From positions 1 through 6,948 of the forward strand of contig DATJWM010000012.1 in NCBI GenBank assembly GCA_035501255.1: a DNA stretch of 6,948 nt. The letters are read 5' to 3'. This document shows positions 1-6,166 of the stretch, in pieces. The notes beneath the pieces are model-generated. The model did no database searches. It was not told the DNA's origin and saw nothing but the letters and a program-made list of their open reading frames with translations. This DNA comes from JAFAZI01 sp035501255. GTDB lineage: Bacteria > Actinomycetota > Actinomycetes > JAFAQI01. A program made the translations under genes and the position numbers. Numbering within the stretch: position 1 is the stretch's first letter; each line of letters begins with the position of its first letter.

Positions 1-128
1 CCGCAGGGTTCAGCGATCCCCGATCGCGGGTCGTGACCTGGGAGGGCGCCGGTCACTGGCTCCAGCAAGAACGCTCGGCGGAGTTCAACACGCTGCTCAC
101 CCAGTGGCTCGCCACGATCGCCGGGTAA
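1..128 (+). CDS. Alpha/beta-hydrolase, C-terminal fragment (5' end outside window)
   Basis: This is the last 41 codons of a plus-strand gene, read in the frame whose first full codon starts at base 3 and ending in TAA at 126-128. The peptide contains VTWEGAGHWLQQE followed by an amphipathic end (EFNTLLTQWLATIAG). A Gly-His-Trp step, then an acidic/Gln stretch, then a short helix ending in a small tail is the usual C-terminus of alpha/beta-hydrolase-fold enzymes of the epoxide hydrolase/haloalkane dehalogenase type. The His of GHW is the expected catalytic-triad histidine. The nucleophile elbow and acid residue lie outside the window, so neither substrate nor subclass can be given. The gene ends 76 bases before the DUF222 start. 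I see no obvious terminator hairpin after it, so some read-through into the DUF222 gene is possible. Confidence 0.8.
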   Translation, partial: AGFSDPRSRVVTWEGAGHWLQQERSAEFNTLLTQWLATIAG

Positions 129-168
129 ATAACGCCGCTTCGCGATGTGCACAACTTTGGGTGGGGTC

Positions 169-197
169 TGGAAAGTGTCGGCGGGGTGTGGCATTAT
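169..197 (+). promoter_or_regulatory. Putative sigma-70-type promoter for the DUF222 gene
   Basis: TGGAAA at 169-174 (4 of 6 matches to TTGACA) and CATTAT at 192-197 (4 of 6 to TATAAT) are separated by 17 bases. This spacing would place the transcription start near 204-205, which is the A of the ATG at 205, so the mRNA would be leaderless. The lack of a convincing Shine-Dalgarno sequence before 205 fits this. The -10 hexamer touches the first base of the SOS box at 197-212, so bound LexA would cover the start of transcription. The hexamer assignment is an inference from sequence; the spacing and positions are directly visible. Confidence 0.5.
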
Positions 198-212
198 CGA
201 ACATATGTTCGA
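197..212. promoter_or_regulatory. LexA operator (SOS box), perfect palindrome
   Basis: TCGAACATATGTTCGA is a perfect 16-base inverted repeat. It matches the actinobacterial/mycobacterial SOS box TCGAAC-N4-GTTCGA at every specified position. The ATG at 205-207 lies inside it, so the operator also encodes the first residues, Met-Phe-Glu. Several 13E12-family genes of Mycobacterium tuberculosis are known to be LexA-regulated and DNA-damage inducible, so the position in front of a DUF222 gene agrees with family precedent. Inference: LexA represses the DUF222 gene and RecA-stimulated LexA cleavage induces it. No second box is seen elsewhere in the window. Confidence 0.9.
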
Positions 213-1566
213 GTCGATGGTGTTCGGGGTTCCCGAGGACTGGGAGCCGATCCCGGATGCGGTCCTTGACGAGCTCGGTCCGCTCCCCCTCGAACCCGGC
301 GTCCCCGACGGAGCAGACCACCCCGACCGGCTGGTCGAGCTGTCCGCCGCCGTCGGCGGCGGCACCGCGCTGAGCGTGCTGGCCACGGTGCCGGTCGAGC
401 TGATCTCCACCCAAGCCGCGAGCAGCGCGCTCGCCGCACTCACCGCCGTCAGCGGGCAACTCGCCGCGACCTGCGCCAGCTACACCGCGCGCCTTGCCGA
501 CGGTGAACCGTGGCGGATCACCGGCACCGACAAGGCCGCCTGCCCGGCCGCACACGAGGTCGCGCTCGCCACCAAAACCTCGGTGTACGCCGCAGACCGT
601 GCGATCTCACTCGCCATCGATCTGGTCGGCACGCTCAAAGCCACCGGAGCCGCGCTGCGCACCGGGCAGCTCACCCCCGCCCACGCCAAAACCATCCACG
701 GTGAGCTCGCCGGCGTCCCCGCCGACCTCGCCCGCACCATCGAAACCCGGATCCTGCCCCGCGCCGGAACCCAAACCATCGCGAACCTCACCCGCAGCCT
801 GCGCCGCGCCCGCGCCGCGCTCGACCCCGACTGGACCACCCACGCCACCCAGGCCCGGCGCGAGGTGGTCGTGGAACACACCGCACACGCTGACGGCACC
901 GGCAGCCTCTACGCCCACGGACCGCTGGAAGTCACCACCGCGATCTCCCACGCACTGTCTGCCGCCGCCACCCGTACCCGCGAGACCCTCGGCGGCACCA
1001 CCGACGCTCGCAAACTCGCCGCCCTCCGGGACTGGGCCGAAGCAGCCATCGCAGCACCAACCACCGCCCGAACCCACCGGCGCCCGCCGGTCGTGCACAT
1101 CACCATCGACCTCCCCACGCTGCTCGGCCTACGCGACCACCCCGCCGACCTCCCCGGCATCGGCCCGATCCCCGCAGCGGCCGCCCGCTGGCTCGCCGCC
1201 GACAACTCCCCGCTGCGCCGGATGATCCTCGACCCGATGGACGGGCACTGCCTGGACTACGGACGCACCACGTACCAAGTCCCGCCTGACCTCGCCGAAC
1301 ACCTCACCGCCGTGAACATCACCAGCGCCGCCCCCTACAGCGACATCCCCGCCACCGGCAGCGACCTCGACCACAACCCCGCCTATCACCAGCCCGGCGG
1401 AGCCACCAATCGGGCCACCGTCACCCCCCTCGACCGACGCTGGCACATCGCCCGCCACCACGGCTGGACCTACACCAAGAACCCCGACACCAACGTCATT
1501 ACCTGGACCAGCCCCACCGGACACACCCTCGACGTCCACCCCTACGACTACCGCGCCGGACCCTAA
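205..1566 (+). CDS. DUF222 / 13E12 repeat family protein with degenerate HNH domain
   Basis: Protein of 453 residues, a typical length for the 13E12 repeat family (DUF222 plus C-terminal HNH). The DUF222 part covers roughly residues 45-300, Ala/Thr/Arg-rich and helical (for example the stretch around 66-97 and RSLRRARAALDP near 198-208). The HNH-like region is roughly 358-422. It opens with the family's YQVPPDL segment and keeps SDLDH (386-390), the GGAT turn (398-401) and RHHGW (417-421). The zinc cysteines are gone: positions aligned with TCxxPxC read TSAAPYS (Ser374, Ser379), the Cys before DLDH is Ser386, and the Cys of LCRRHH is Asp410. The central HNH Asn aligns with Thr405. Nuclease activity is therefore doubtful. 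The start at 205 is chosen because family members commonly begin Met-Phe-Glu/Asp from the SOS box; the in-frame ATG at 145 would put the promoter inside the gene. The coding strand is strongly C-biased (33 C against 11 G in 1321-1380). Family function is not established; the genes are repetitive, and a REP13E12 copy serves as an integration site for prophage phiRv1 in M. tuberculosis. Confidence 0.9.
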   Translation: MFESMVFGVPEDWEPIPDAVLDELGPLPLEPGVPDGADHPDRLVELSAAVGGGTALSVLATVPVELISTQAASSALAALTAVSGQLAATCASYTARLADGEPWRITGTDKAACPAAHEVALATKTSVYAADRAISLAIDLVGTLKATGAALRTGQLTPAHAKTIHGELAGVPADLARTIETRILPRAGTQTIANLTRSLRRARAALDPDWTTHATQARREVVVEHTAHADGTGSLYAHGPLEVTTAISHALSAAATRTRETLGGTTDARKLAALRDWAEAAIAAPTTARTHRRPPVVHITIDLPTLLGLRDHPADLPGIGPIPAAAARWLAADNSPLRRMILDPMDGHCLDYGRTTYQVPPDLAEHLTAVNITSAAPYSDIPATGSDLDHNPAYHQPGGATNRATVTPLDRRWHIARHHGWTYTKNPDTNVITWTSPTGHTLDVHPYDYRAGP

Positions 1567-2387
1567 TGGGACTGACCGAAGAAGAAGCCCGCGGCGTTGT
1601 CATACAGCCAGGCCCGGCGTACCTCGTCGGGGAGGTCGAGCGCGGCCGCCTCGGCCAGGCAGCGCTCAACCGGAAGGACCGGGTAGTCCGAGGCGAACAT
1701 GACCTTGTCCTTGCCGCGGGTCGCCATGAAGTGCAGCAGCGAGGGCGGCAGGCGTTTGGGCGACCAGGCGGAGGTCATCAGACGCAGGTTGCGGTACTTC
1801 AGCATCAGCCGGATCGCGACGTCCCACCACGGATCCGCACCGTGGATCATCACCAGCCGCAACTCGGGGAAGCGGATGCAGACCCGGTCGAGATGGATCG
1901 GATGCTGAACCTCGGCCGGCAACGGCGGTCCGGGGATCCCGGTGTTGACGCACAGCGGCAGATCCAGCTCGCAGCACTTGGTGTAGAGCGGGTAGTAGAC
2001 GGCATCGCTCGGCGGATACATGCCGTCGCCCCAAAAGCTCGGACCGACGGTGGCGTAGGACACCGGGTGGTTGCGAACGAAGTGCTCGAGATCGCTCAAC
2101 GCCTTCATCGGGCGAAGCAGGTTCAGGCCACCGACGCTAAGGGAGAAACGATCGGGACGCTTCTCGACAAACTCCAGGGCGCGGCCGTCGGTGGCGCCGG
2201 CGCGACCGATCAGGATGGCGCGTTCGACGCCGTTCGCATCCATGGTGTCGATCAGCTCGGAGAGCTCCGGGCTGGAGAAGAACGAGTCACCCGCTTTGAA
2301 GTAGTCCTCCTTGACCCGCACCATCCACTCGGGCTGCTTGCGGTCGGCGAAGTCGACGTTGACGAGGCAGTCGATCGCTGTGGTCAT
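1563..2387 (-). CDS. Amidohydro_2-family metal-dependent hydrolase/decarboxylase-like protein
   Basis: Protein of 274 residues resembling the TIM-barrel amidohydrolase-related family (Amidohydro_2, related to ACMSD-type decarboxylases). Visible family elements are IHLDRVCIRFPEL (164-176), MIHGADPWWD with His182, and FASDYPV with Asp234 near the C-terminal end, the usual positions for a metal-binding His and Asp. The first-strand HxH metal motif is not present: the segment reads IDCLVNV, with Leu8 and Asn10 where the histidines are expected. Either the metal site is altered, as I believe is typical of this actinobacterial subgroup, or activity is changed. The ATG at 2387 is preceded by GGGAG ten bases upstream (2402-2398) and overlaps the stop of the upstream ligase gene by 4 bases (ATGA). 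It is the last gene of the operon and probably acts in the cytoplasm on a carboxylated or cyclic intermediate. The substrate is unknown. Its TAG overlaps the TAA of the convergent DUF222 gene. Confidence 0.85.
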   Translation of the reverse strand: MTTAIDCLVNVDFADRKQPEWMVRVKEDYFKAGDSFFSSPELSELIDTMDANGVERAILIGRAGATDGRALEFVEKRPDRFSLSVGGLNLLRPMKALSDLEHFVRNHPVSYATVGPSFWGDGMYPPSDAVYYPLYTKCCELDLPLCVNTGIPGPPLPAEVQHPIHLDRVCIRFPELRLVMIHGADPWWDVAIRLMLKYRNLRLMTSAWSPKRLPPSLLHFMATRGKDKVMFASDYPVLPVERCLAEAAALDLPDEVRRAWLYDNAAGFFFGQSH

Positions 2388-3943
2388 CGCGGCGTAACTC
2401 CCGGTGTTGGCGGACGGGTGGGCAGGGTGGTGCCGTCACGGAGCAGCCGCTCCTGCAACGCCGGCTTGTCGACCTTCGACGAGGCGTTGAGAGGTACGTC
2501 GTCCGGCGAGCCGATCACCAGCCACCGGGTCGGAACCTTGAAGGCGCTGAGCCGTTGGGCCACGTCCGCCGCGACGTCAGCCGCCGATCGATCGCCCACC
2601 ACGAGGGCCGCGATCGCGCTCCCGTCCGGGGTCGAGACATCGGTGACGTGCGCCTGTCGCACACCGTCGACCGCGCGCAGAGCCGCCTCCACCTCACTCG
2701 GATAAACCGTCGCGCCCTTCACCTTGACCATGTCGTCGAGCCGACCGTGAAACCAGAGGTAGCCGTCGGCGTCGAGGGCGCCGAGATCACCGGTCGGATA
2801 GAACCCGTCCACATCGAACGTGGCCTCGCGCAGCCGACCCTTGATCGCCCGCATCACCCGCGGGCCTCGAAGGCGGATCTCCCCTGGTACGCCCGGAGGT
2901 TGCTCGCCGCCCCGCTCGGGATCGACGATCCGCACCTCGATGCCGTCGAACGGGCGCCCGCAGCTGCCGTACTTGTCGGCCGGAAGGTCACTGTCGAGGC
3001 GGGCGCCGCAGTACGGACCGGCGGTCTCGGTCATGCCGAACAGGTTCGCCCGCGCACCCGGAGTGGGTCGGCGCGAGGGCGGAAGAACCGCCGGGAGGCT
3101 GCCATCGCGAAGGCACGAGAGGTCGGTGGTCGCGAAGCAGGGGTGGGCGGCGAGGCGGGCGGCCTGGTCGGGCCAGCCGCGAAACAGCGTGACCCGCTCC
3201 CGAGCGAGCAGTGCGAGCGTCGCCTCGGGCTCGGGGATCGCCTCGGTGATCAAGGTCGCGCCGGCGACCAGGACGGAGAGCAGCCCGCCGTTGAACCCGC
3301 CCGTCCAGAACAACGGCATCGGGATGTAGAGCCGCTCGTCCGGACCGATGCACCGCGCGCTCAGGCCGCACGCGGTCGCGAGCAACGCGCCACCGTGGGT
3401 GTGCACAACACCCTTCGGGGCGCCGCGACTTCCCGAGCTGAACATGACGACGAGGTCGTCCGCAGGACGGACCGCAGCCTCGAGACCGTCGAGAAGGTCG
3501 GCCGCCACTGATCCGAGGGGTACGTCGTCAAGCGCCCACACATGACGAACCTGCGGGCGGGCGGCAGCCACCTGGGTGACCTCGTCAAGGAGGGCCCGGC
3601 CGCGGAACTCGCGCGCGACGAGGAGATGCGTGACGTCGGCAACGTCCAGCGATGACGCGAGTTCGGGAGGGCGGAGCAGGGTGCTCAGTGGCACGAGAAC
3701 CCCGCCGATCCGCATGACCGCCGTCGCCGCGATCGCCCATTCGACCCCGTTGGGCGCCATCAGGGCGACCCGGGAGGACTTGCCGATCCCGTTCGCGACG
3801 AACGCGCCGGCAAGCGCTCGGCTGCGGTCGTCCAGCGCGGCGTGGGTGAGGGAGTCCTCGACGGTGACGACCGCGTGCTTCGAACCCACCGCGGCGCGAT
3901 TGCGCGCCAGCAGCGCCGGTACCGTGCGGGCGTCAGTCGGCAC
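2384..3943 (-). CDS. AMP-forming acyl-CoA synthetase/ligase (second ligase of operon)
   Basis: Protein of 519 residues of the ANL adenylating superfamily, normal length for a fatty-acid or aryl-acid CoA ligase. Expected role: a carboxylate, ATP and CoA give acyl-CoA, AMP and pyrophosphate. Motifs in order are the P-loop SSGSRGAPKG (169-178), LFGMTET (301-307), the YPTGD adenylate-binding motif (382-386), the hinge region GRLDDMVKVKG (400-410) followed by YPSEVE, and the C-terminal catalytic lysine Lys490 in NASSKVDK. Two departures from consensus stand out: Arg173 in the P-loop where Thr/Ser is usual, and Ser489 in place of the Gly that normally precedes the catalytic Lys. The start is GTG at 3943, with GAAGG nine bases upstream (3957-3953), and overlaps the upstream ligase by 11 bases. 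The downstream overlap with the amidohydrolase gene is 4 bases. The last 20 or so residues are a Pro/Thr-rich tail. It is clearly a paralogue of the neighbouring ligase but well diverged, so probably with a different substrate. Substrate not predictable. Confidence 0.92.
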   Translation of the reverse strand: MPTDARTVPALLARNRAAVGSKHAVVTVEDSLTHAALDDRSRALAGAFVANGIGKSSRVALMAPNGVEWAIAATAVMRIGGVLVPLSTLLRPPELASSLDVADVTHLLVAREFRGRALLDEVTQVAAARPQVRHVWALDDVPLGSVAADLLDGLEAAVRPADDLVVMFSSGSRGAPKGVVHTHGGALLATACGLSARCIGPDERLYIPMPLFWTGGFNGGLLSVLVAGATLITEAIPEPEATLALLARERVTLFRGWPDQAARLAAHPCFATTDLSCLRDGSLPAVLPPSRRPTPGARANLFGMTETAGPYCGARLDSDLPADKYGSCGRPFDGIEVRIVDPERGGEQPPGVPGEIRLRGPRVMRAIKGRLREATFDVDGFYPTGDLGALDADGYLWFHGRLDDMVKVKGATVYPSEVEAALRAVDGVRQAHVTDVSTPDGSAIAALVVGDRSAADVAADVAQRLSAFKVPTRWLVIGSPDDVPLNASSKVDKPALQERLLRDGTTLPTRPPTPGVTPR

Positions 3944-5528
3944 CGAACATCGCCTTCAACGCCCGCGCGTCGAGCTTGCCGCTGGACAGCATCGGCACCT
4001 CGTCGTCGCGGAGGAACAGCACCCGCTGCGGCACCTTGTAGGCCGACAGCTGTCGGCGTAGGTCGGCACGCAACTGGTCCTCCTCGGGCAGATCGCCGCC
4101 GTTGACCGGAACCCGGACCGCCGCCGCGACGAGCTCGCCCCGGGCGGCATCGGGCACGCCGACGACGTGGGCGGTCAACCCGGTGACCGCGAGGATGGCC
4201 GCCTCCACCTCGCGCGGCGAGACGTTCGCACCGGAGGTCTTGATCATGTCGCCCAATCGGCCGGTGAAGTAATACAAGCCGTCCGCGTCGACGGAGAACA
4301 GGTCGCCGGTGCGATACCACCCGTCGGGCTCGAACGTCTCCTCGCGTTCCTTGCCGTAGTAGCCCTCCATCAGGAACGGCCCGCGCAACCACAGCTCGCC
4401 GACCTCGCCGGGCTCACACCGATGCCGGTCCTCCGGATCGACGATCATCGCCTCGAAGCCCGGGGCCGGCGAGCCGAACGACCCGCGACGGTGCTCCGGC
4501 TGGTCCGTCTCGTCCGCGCTCAGCAGGCAGACGCTTCCGGTCTCGGTCATCCCGAGCATGTTGTGCCGCAACTCGGGATCCCGGGGGGCCACATCCGGCG
4601 GCAGGATCGGCCACAGGTTCCCGCGCCGGATCGAGCCCAGGTCGCGAACCGCGAACGACGGGTCCTCCGGCAGGTGGGCGACGGTCTGCGCAAACCCGTT
4701 CACCAGCGTCGGTCGGGTCCGCTCGATGACGTCGAGAACGTCGGACGCCTCGCGCGCGTTGGAACAGACGAGCGTGGCCCCGGCGACGAGCGTGCCGAGC
4801 AGGCTGAACGCGAACCCGCCGATCCAGAAGAACGGCGAGTTCGAGAACATCACCTCCTCCGCGGTGTAGCTGCGGATCCGATTGAGATTGTCCATGTGCC
4901 GGATCAGCGGCCCGTGCTGGTGAATGACACCTTTCGGCGCACTTGTCGATCCGGACGTGTGCACGATGACCATTCGGTCGGCCGGGCACACACCCGCCTC
5001 GGCCGCGCCGAGCAAGTCCGGGTCGGTGCCGTGAGCGCTCACCGCCGCGACGGTGGGAGGGGCGTCACCGGTGAAGGCCAGGAGCCGCAAGGCGGGAGCG
5101 TCGGGCACGAACAACGGTTGAGGAGCATCGAGAGCGAGCCCGTCGATCGCCTCCACCAGGACGGCGGCGAAGTCCCGGCCGCGGTAAGCGTCCACCGCGA
5201 GCAACGCCTCGATGTCCGCGCTGCGCAGCAACCCGCGGATCTCCGGCGCGGTCGAGAAGGTCGACAGCGGCACCGTGACCGCACCGATCCGGGCGGCCGC
5301 GAGCCAGCCGACGACGAAGTCGGCGCCGTTGGGCATCAGCAACCCGACGTGGGCACCTTTGCCGATCCCCCGGGCGAGCAGGCCCCGGGCGAGATCGGCC
5401 GAGCGCCGGTCGGCGTCGGCGTAGGTGAGCGTTTCCTCGTCACAGACGAGCAGCGGCCGCTCAGCGGCCGTATCCACCCGGACCGCGAGCAGCGCGGGCA
5501 CGGTCAGCGGGAGCAGGTCGGACGTCAC
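3933..5528 (-). CDS. AMP-forming acyl-CoA synthetase/ligase (first ligase of operon)
   Basis: Protein of 531 residues, ANL superfamily, catalysing ATP-dependent CoA thioester formation of an unidentified carboxylic acid. The motifs are canonical: P-loop TSGSTSAPKG (191-200), MLGMTET (324-330), YRTGD (405-409), GRLGDMIKTSG (423-433) followed by SPREVE, and SSGKLD (515-520) with catalytic Lys518. The start is GTG at 5528. The reading frame stays open upstream to 5648, but that extension is Arg/Ala/Gly-rich and antiparallel in character to the end of the thioesterase gene. GTG at 5528 gives a 4-base GTGA overlap with the thioesterase stop, the same pattern as other junctions in this operon, and a protein that begins TSDLLPLTVPALLA, matching the start of the second ligase (RTVPALLARN). 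No strong Shine-Dalgarno is visible, so translation is probably coupled. Shared features with the next gene (FFWIGGF/LFWTGGF, LVAGATL) indicate an old tandem duplication. Confidence 0.92.
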   Translation of the reverse strand: MTSDLLPLTVPALLAVRVDTAAERPLLVCDEETLTYADADRRSADLARGLLARGIGKGAHVGLLMPNGADFVVGWLAAARIGAVTVPLSTFSTAPEIRGLLRSADIEALLAVDAYRGRDFAAVLVEAIDGLALDAPQPLFVPDAPALRLLAFTGDAPPTVAAVSAHGTDPDLLGAAEAGVCPADRMVIVHTSGSTSAPKGVIHQHGPLIRHMDNLNRIRSYTAEEVMFSNSPFFWIGGFAFSLLGTLVAGATLVCSNAREASDVLDVIERTRPTLVNGFAQTVAHLPEDPSFAVRDLGSIRRGNLWPILPPDVAPRDPELRHNMLGMTETGSVCLLSADETDQPEHRRGSFGSPAPGFEAMIVDPEDRHRCEPGEVGELWLRGPFLMEGYYGKEREETFEPDGWYRTGDLFSVDADGLYYFTGRLGDMIKTSGANVSPREVEAAILAVTGLTAHVVGVPDAARGELVAAAVRVPVNGGDLPEEDQLRADLRRQLSAYKVPQRVLFLRDDEVPMLSSGKLDARALKAMFGAD

Positions 5529-6166
5529 GAGCCCGGCCGTCGCGGTGACACCTCGGGCAGCGCGGAACGCTCGCCGCGCACCGCACGCGCCGACGCCGCG
5601 CACAGCTCCTCGTCGGCGTGCACCAGCCGCGCCCTCGAGACGATCCACCGATCCTCTTCCGCACGATCGACCTCGAAGTGAAGCGGTACGCCGATCGGCG
5701 TCGGTCGCCGGTACTCGACCGTCAGGCTCGCGGTCTTCCCCGAGACTCCGAGGTCGCAGTTGTGGTGCTGGATCACACAGTCGAAGAAGGTGGCGAGCAC
5801 GCCGCCGTGGACCAGACCGGGCGGTCCCTCGAACACCAGCGGAAACTCGACCGTGCCGGACGCCCGGTCACCGGCGACCGCGATCGAGTAGGTCGGGAAC
5901 GCCGGGTTGAACGCGCCGACGTCCCGGGAGTGATCGAGGTAGACCCGTTGCCCCGACGACGCCGCCGGGCCGACTCGTGGTCTCGGGTCGGAAGGCGCCA
6001 CTGCGGCGAGGTCCGCCTCGGCGCTCCGCAGGTCGGCGACCAGCCGGTCGAGCGCGGGCTGGGCCTCCTCCACCGCGAGCGCGAGGCCGGCCACCCGGCG
6101 CAACAGGTCGGCAAGCTCGATCGTCTGCGCGAGCGGCTCGACCCCGAACGTCCACGGCTCGCTCAT
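5525..6166 (-). CDS. PaaI-like hotdog-fold acyl-CoA thioesterase
   Basis: Protein of 213 residues. The C-terminal two thirds (about 85-200) is a 4HBT/PaaI-type hotdog domain: GPPGLVHGGVLATFFDC (114-130), with HGG at 120-122 and an acidic residue Asp129 in the long helix, then KTASLTVEYRRPTPIGVPL (144-162), the usual strand after the helix. The expected reaction is hydrolysis of an acyl-CoA thioester to free acid and CoA in the cytoplasm. Residues 1-75 form an added helical N-terminal region rich in Ala, Leu, Glu and Arg, so the protein is longer than the 130-150 residues of a minimal PaaI-type enzyme. The start at 6166 is chosen because ATG overlaps the dehydrogenase TGA by 4 bases (ATGA), although the frame remains open further upstream inside the dehydrogenase gene. 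The stop at 5527-5525 overlaps the GTG of the first ligase. In a catabolic operon it may recycle CoA from dead-end thioesters; this is inference. Confidence 0.88.
   Translation of the reverse strand: MSEPWTFGVEPLAQTIELADLLRRVAGLALAVEEAQPALDRLVADLRSAEADLAAVAPSDPRPRVGPAASSGQRVYLDHSRDVGAFNPAFPTYSIAVAGDRASGTVEFPLVFEGPPGLVHGGVLATFFDCVIQHHNCDLGVSGKTASLTVEYRRPTPIGVPLHFEVDRAEEDRWIVSRARLVHADEELCAASARAVRGERSALPEVSPRRPGS

Noticed and set aside
146..153. Short palindrome TGTGCACA upstream of the promoter
   Set aside because: Only 8 bases; a similar TGTGCACAAC string recurs by chance inside the ligase gene near 3400, so there is no support for an operator.
145..204. In-frame ATG at 145 as the start of the DUF222 gene (20 extra residues)
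   Set aside because: The added peptide overlaps the putative -35/-10 elements and most of the operator region and does not look like a family N-terminus; homologues commonly begin Met-Phe-Glu/Asp at the SOS box.
217..219. ATG at 217 as an alternative DUF222 start just after the SOS box
   Set aside because: No Shine-Dalgarno precedes it, and the 205 start fits both family precedent and the leaderless layout.
1540..1660. Possible bidirectional terminator hairpin at the convergent junction
   Set aside because: I searched by eye for a GC stem with a U-run on either strand and found only short imperfect pairings without a T-tract.
1566..2705. Long plus-strand reading frame starting in TAATG directly after the DUF222 stop
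   Set aside because: It is antisense to the amidohydrolase and the ligase end, has Arg/Gly/Val-rich composition with no recognisable motif, and the minus-strand genes are clear.
5529..5648. 40-residue N-terminal extension of the first ligase
   Set aside because: It overlaps the thioesterase C-terminus and is low-complexity Arg/Ala/Gly; GTG at 5528 gives the GTGA overlap and a start matching the paralogue.
4167..5681. 504-codon plus-strand open frame
   Set aside because: It lies antisense across the first ligase, whose motifs are complete; the antisense product is Arg/Gly/Asp-rich with no domain, a common effect of high GC.
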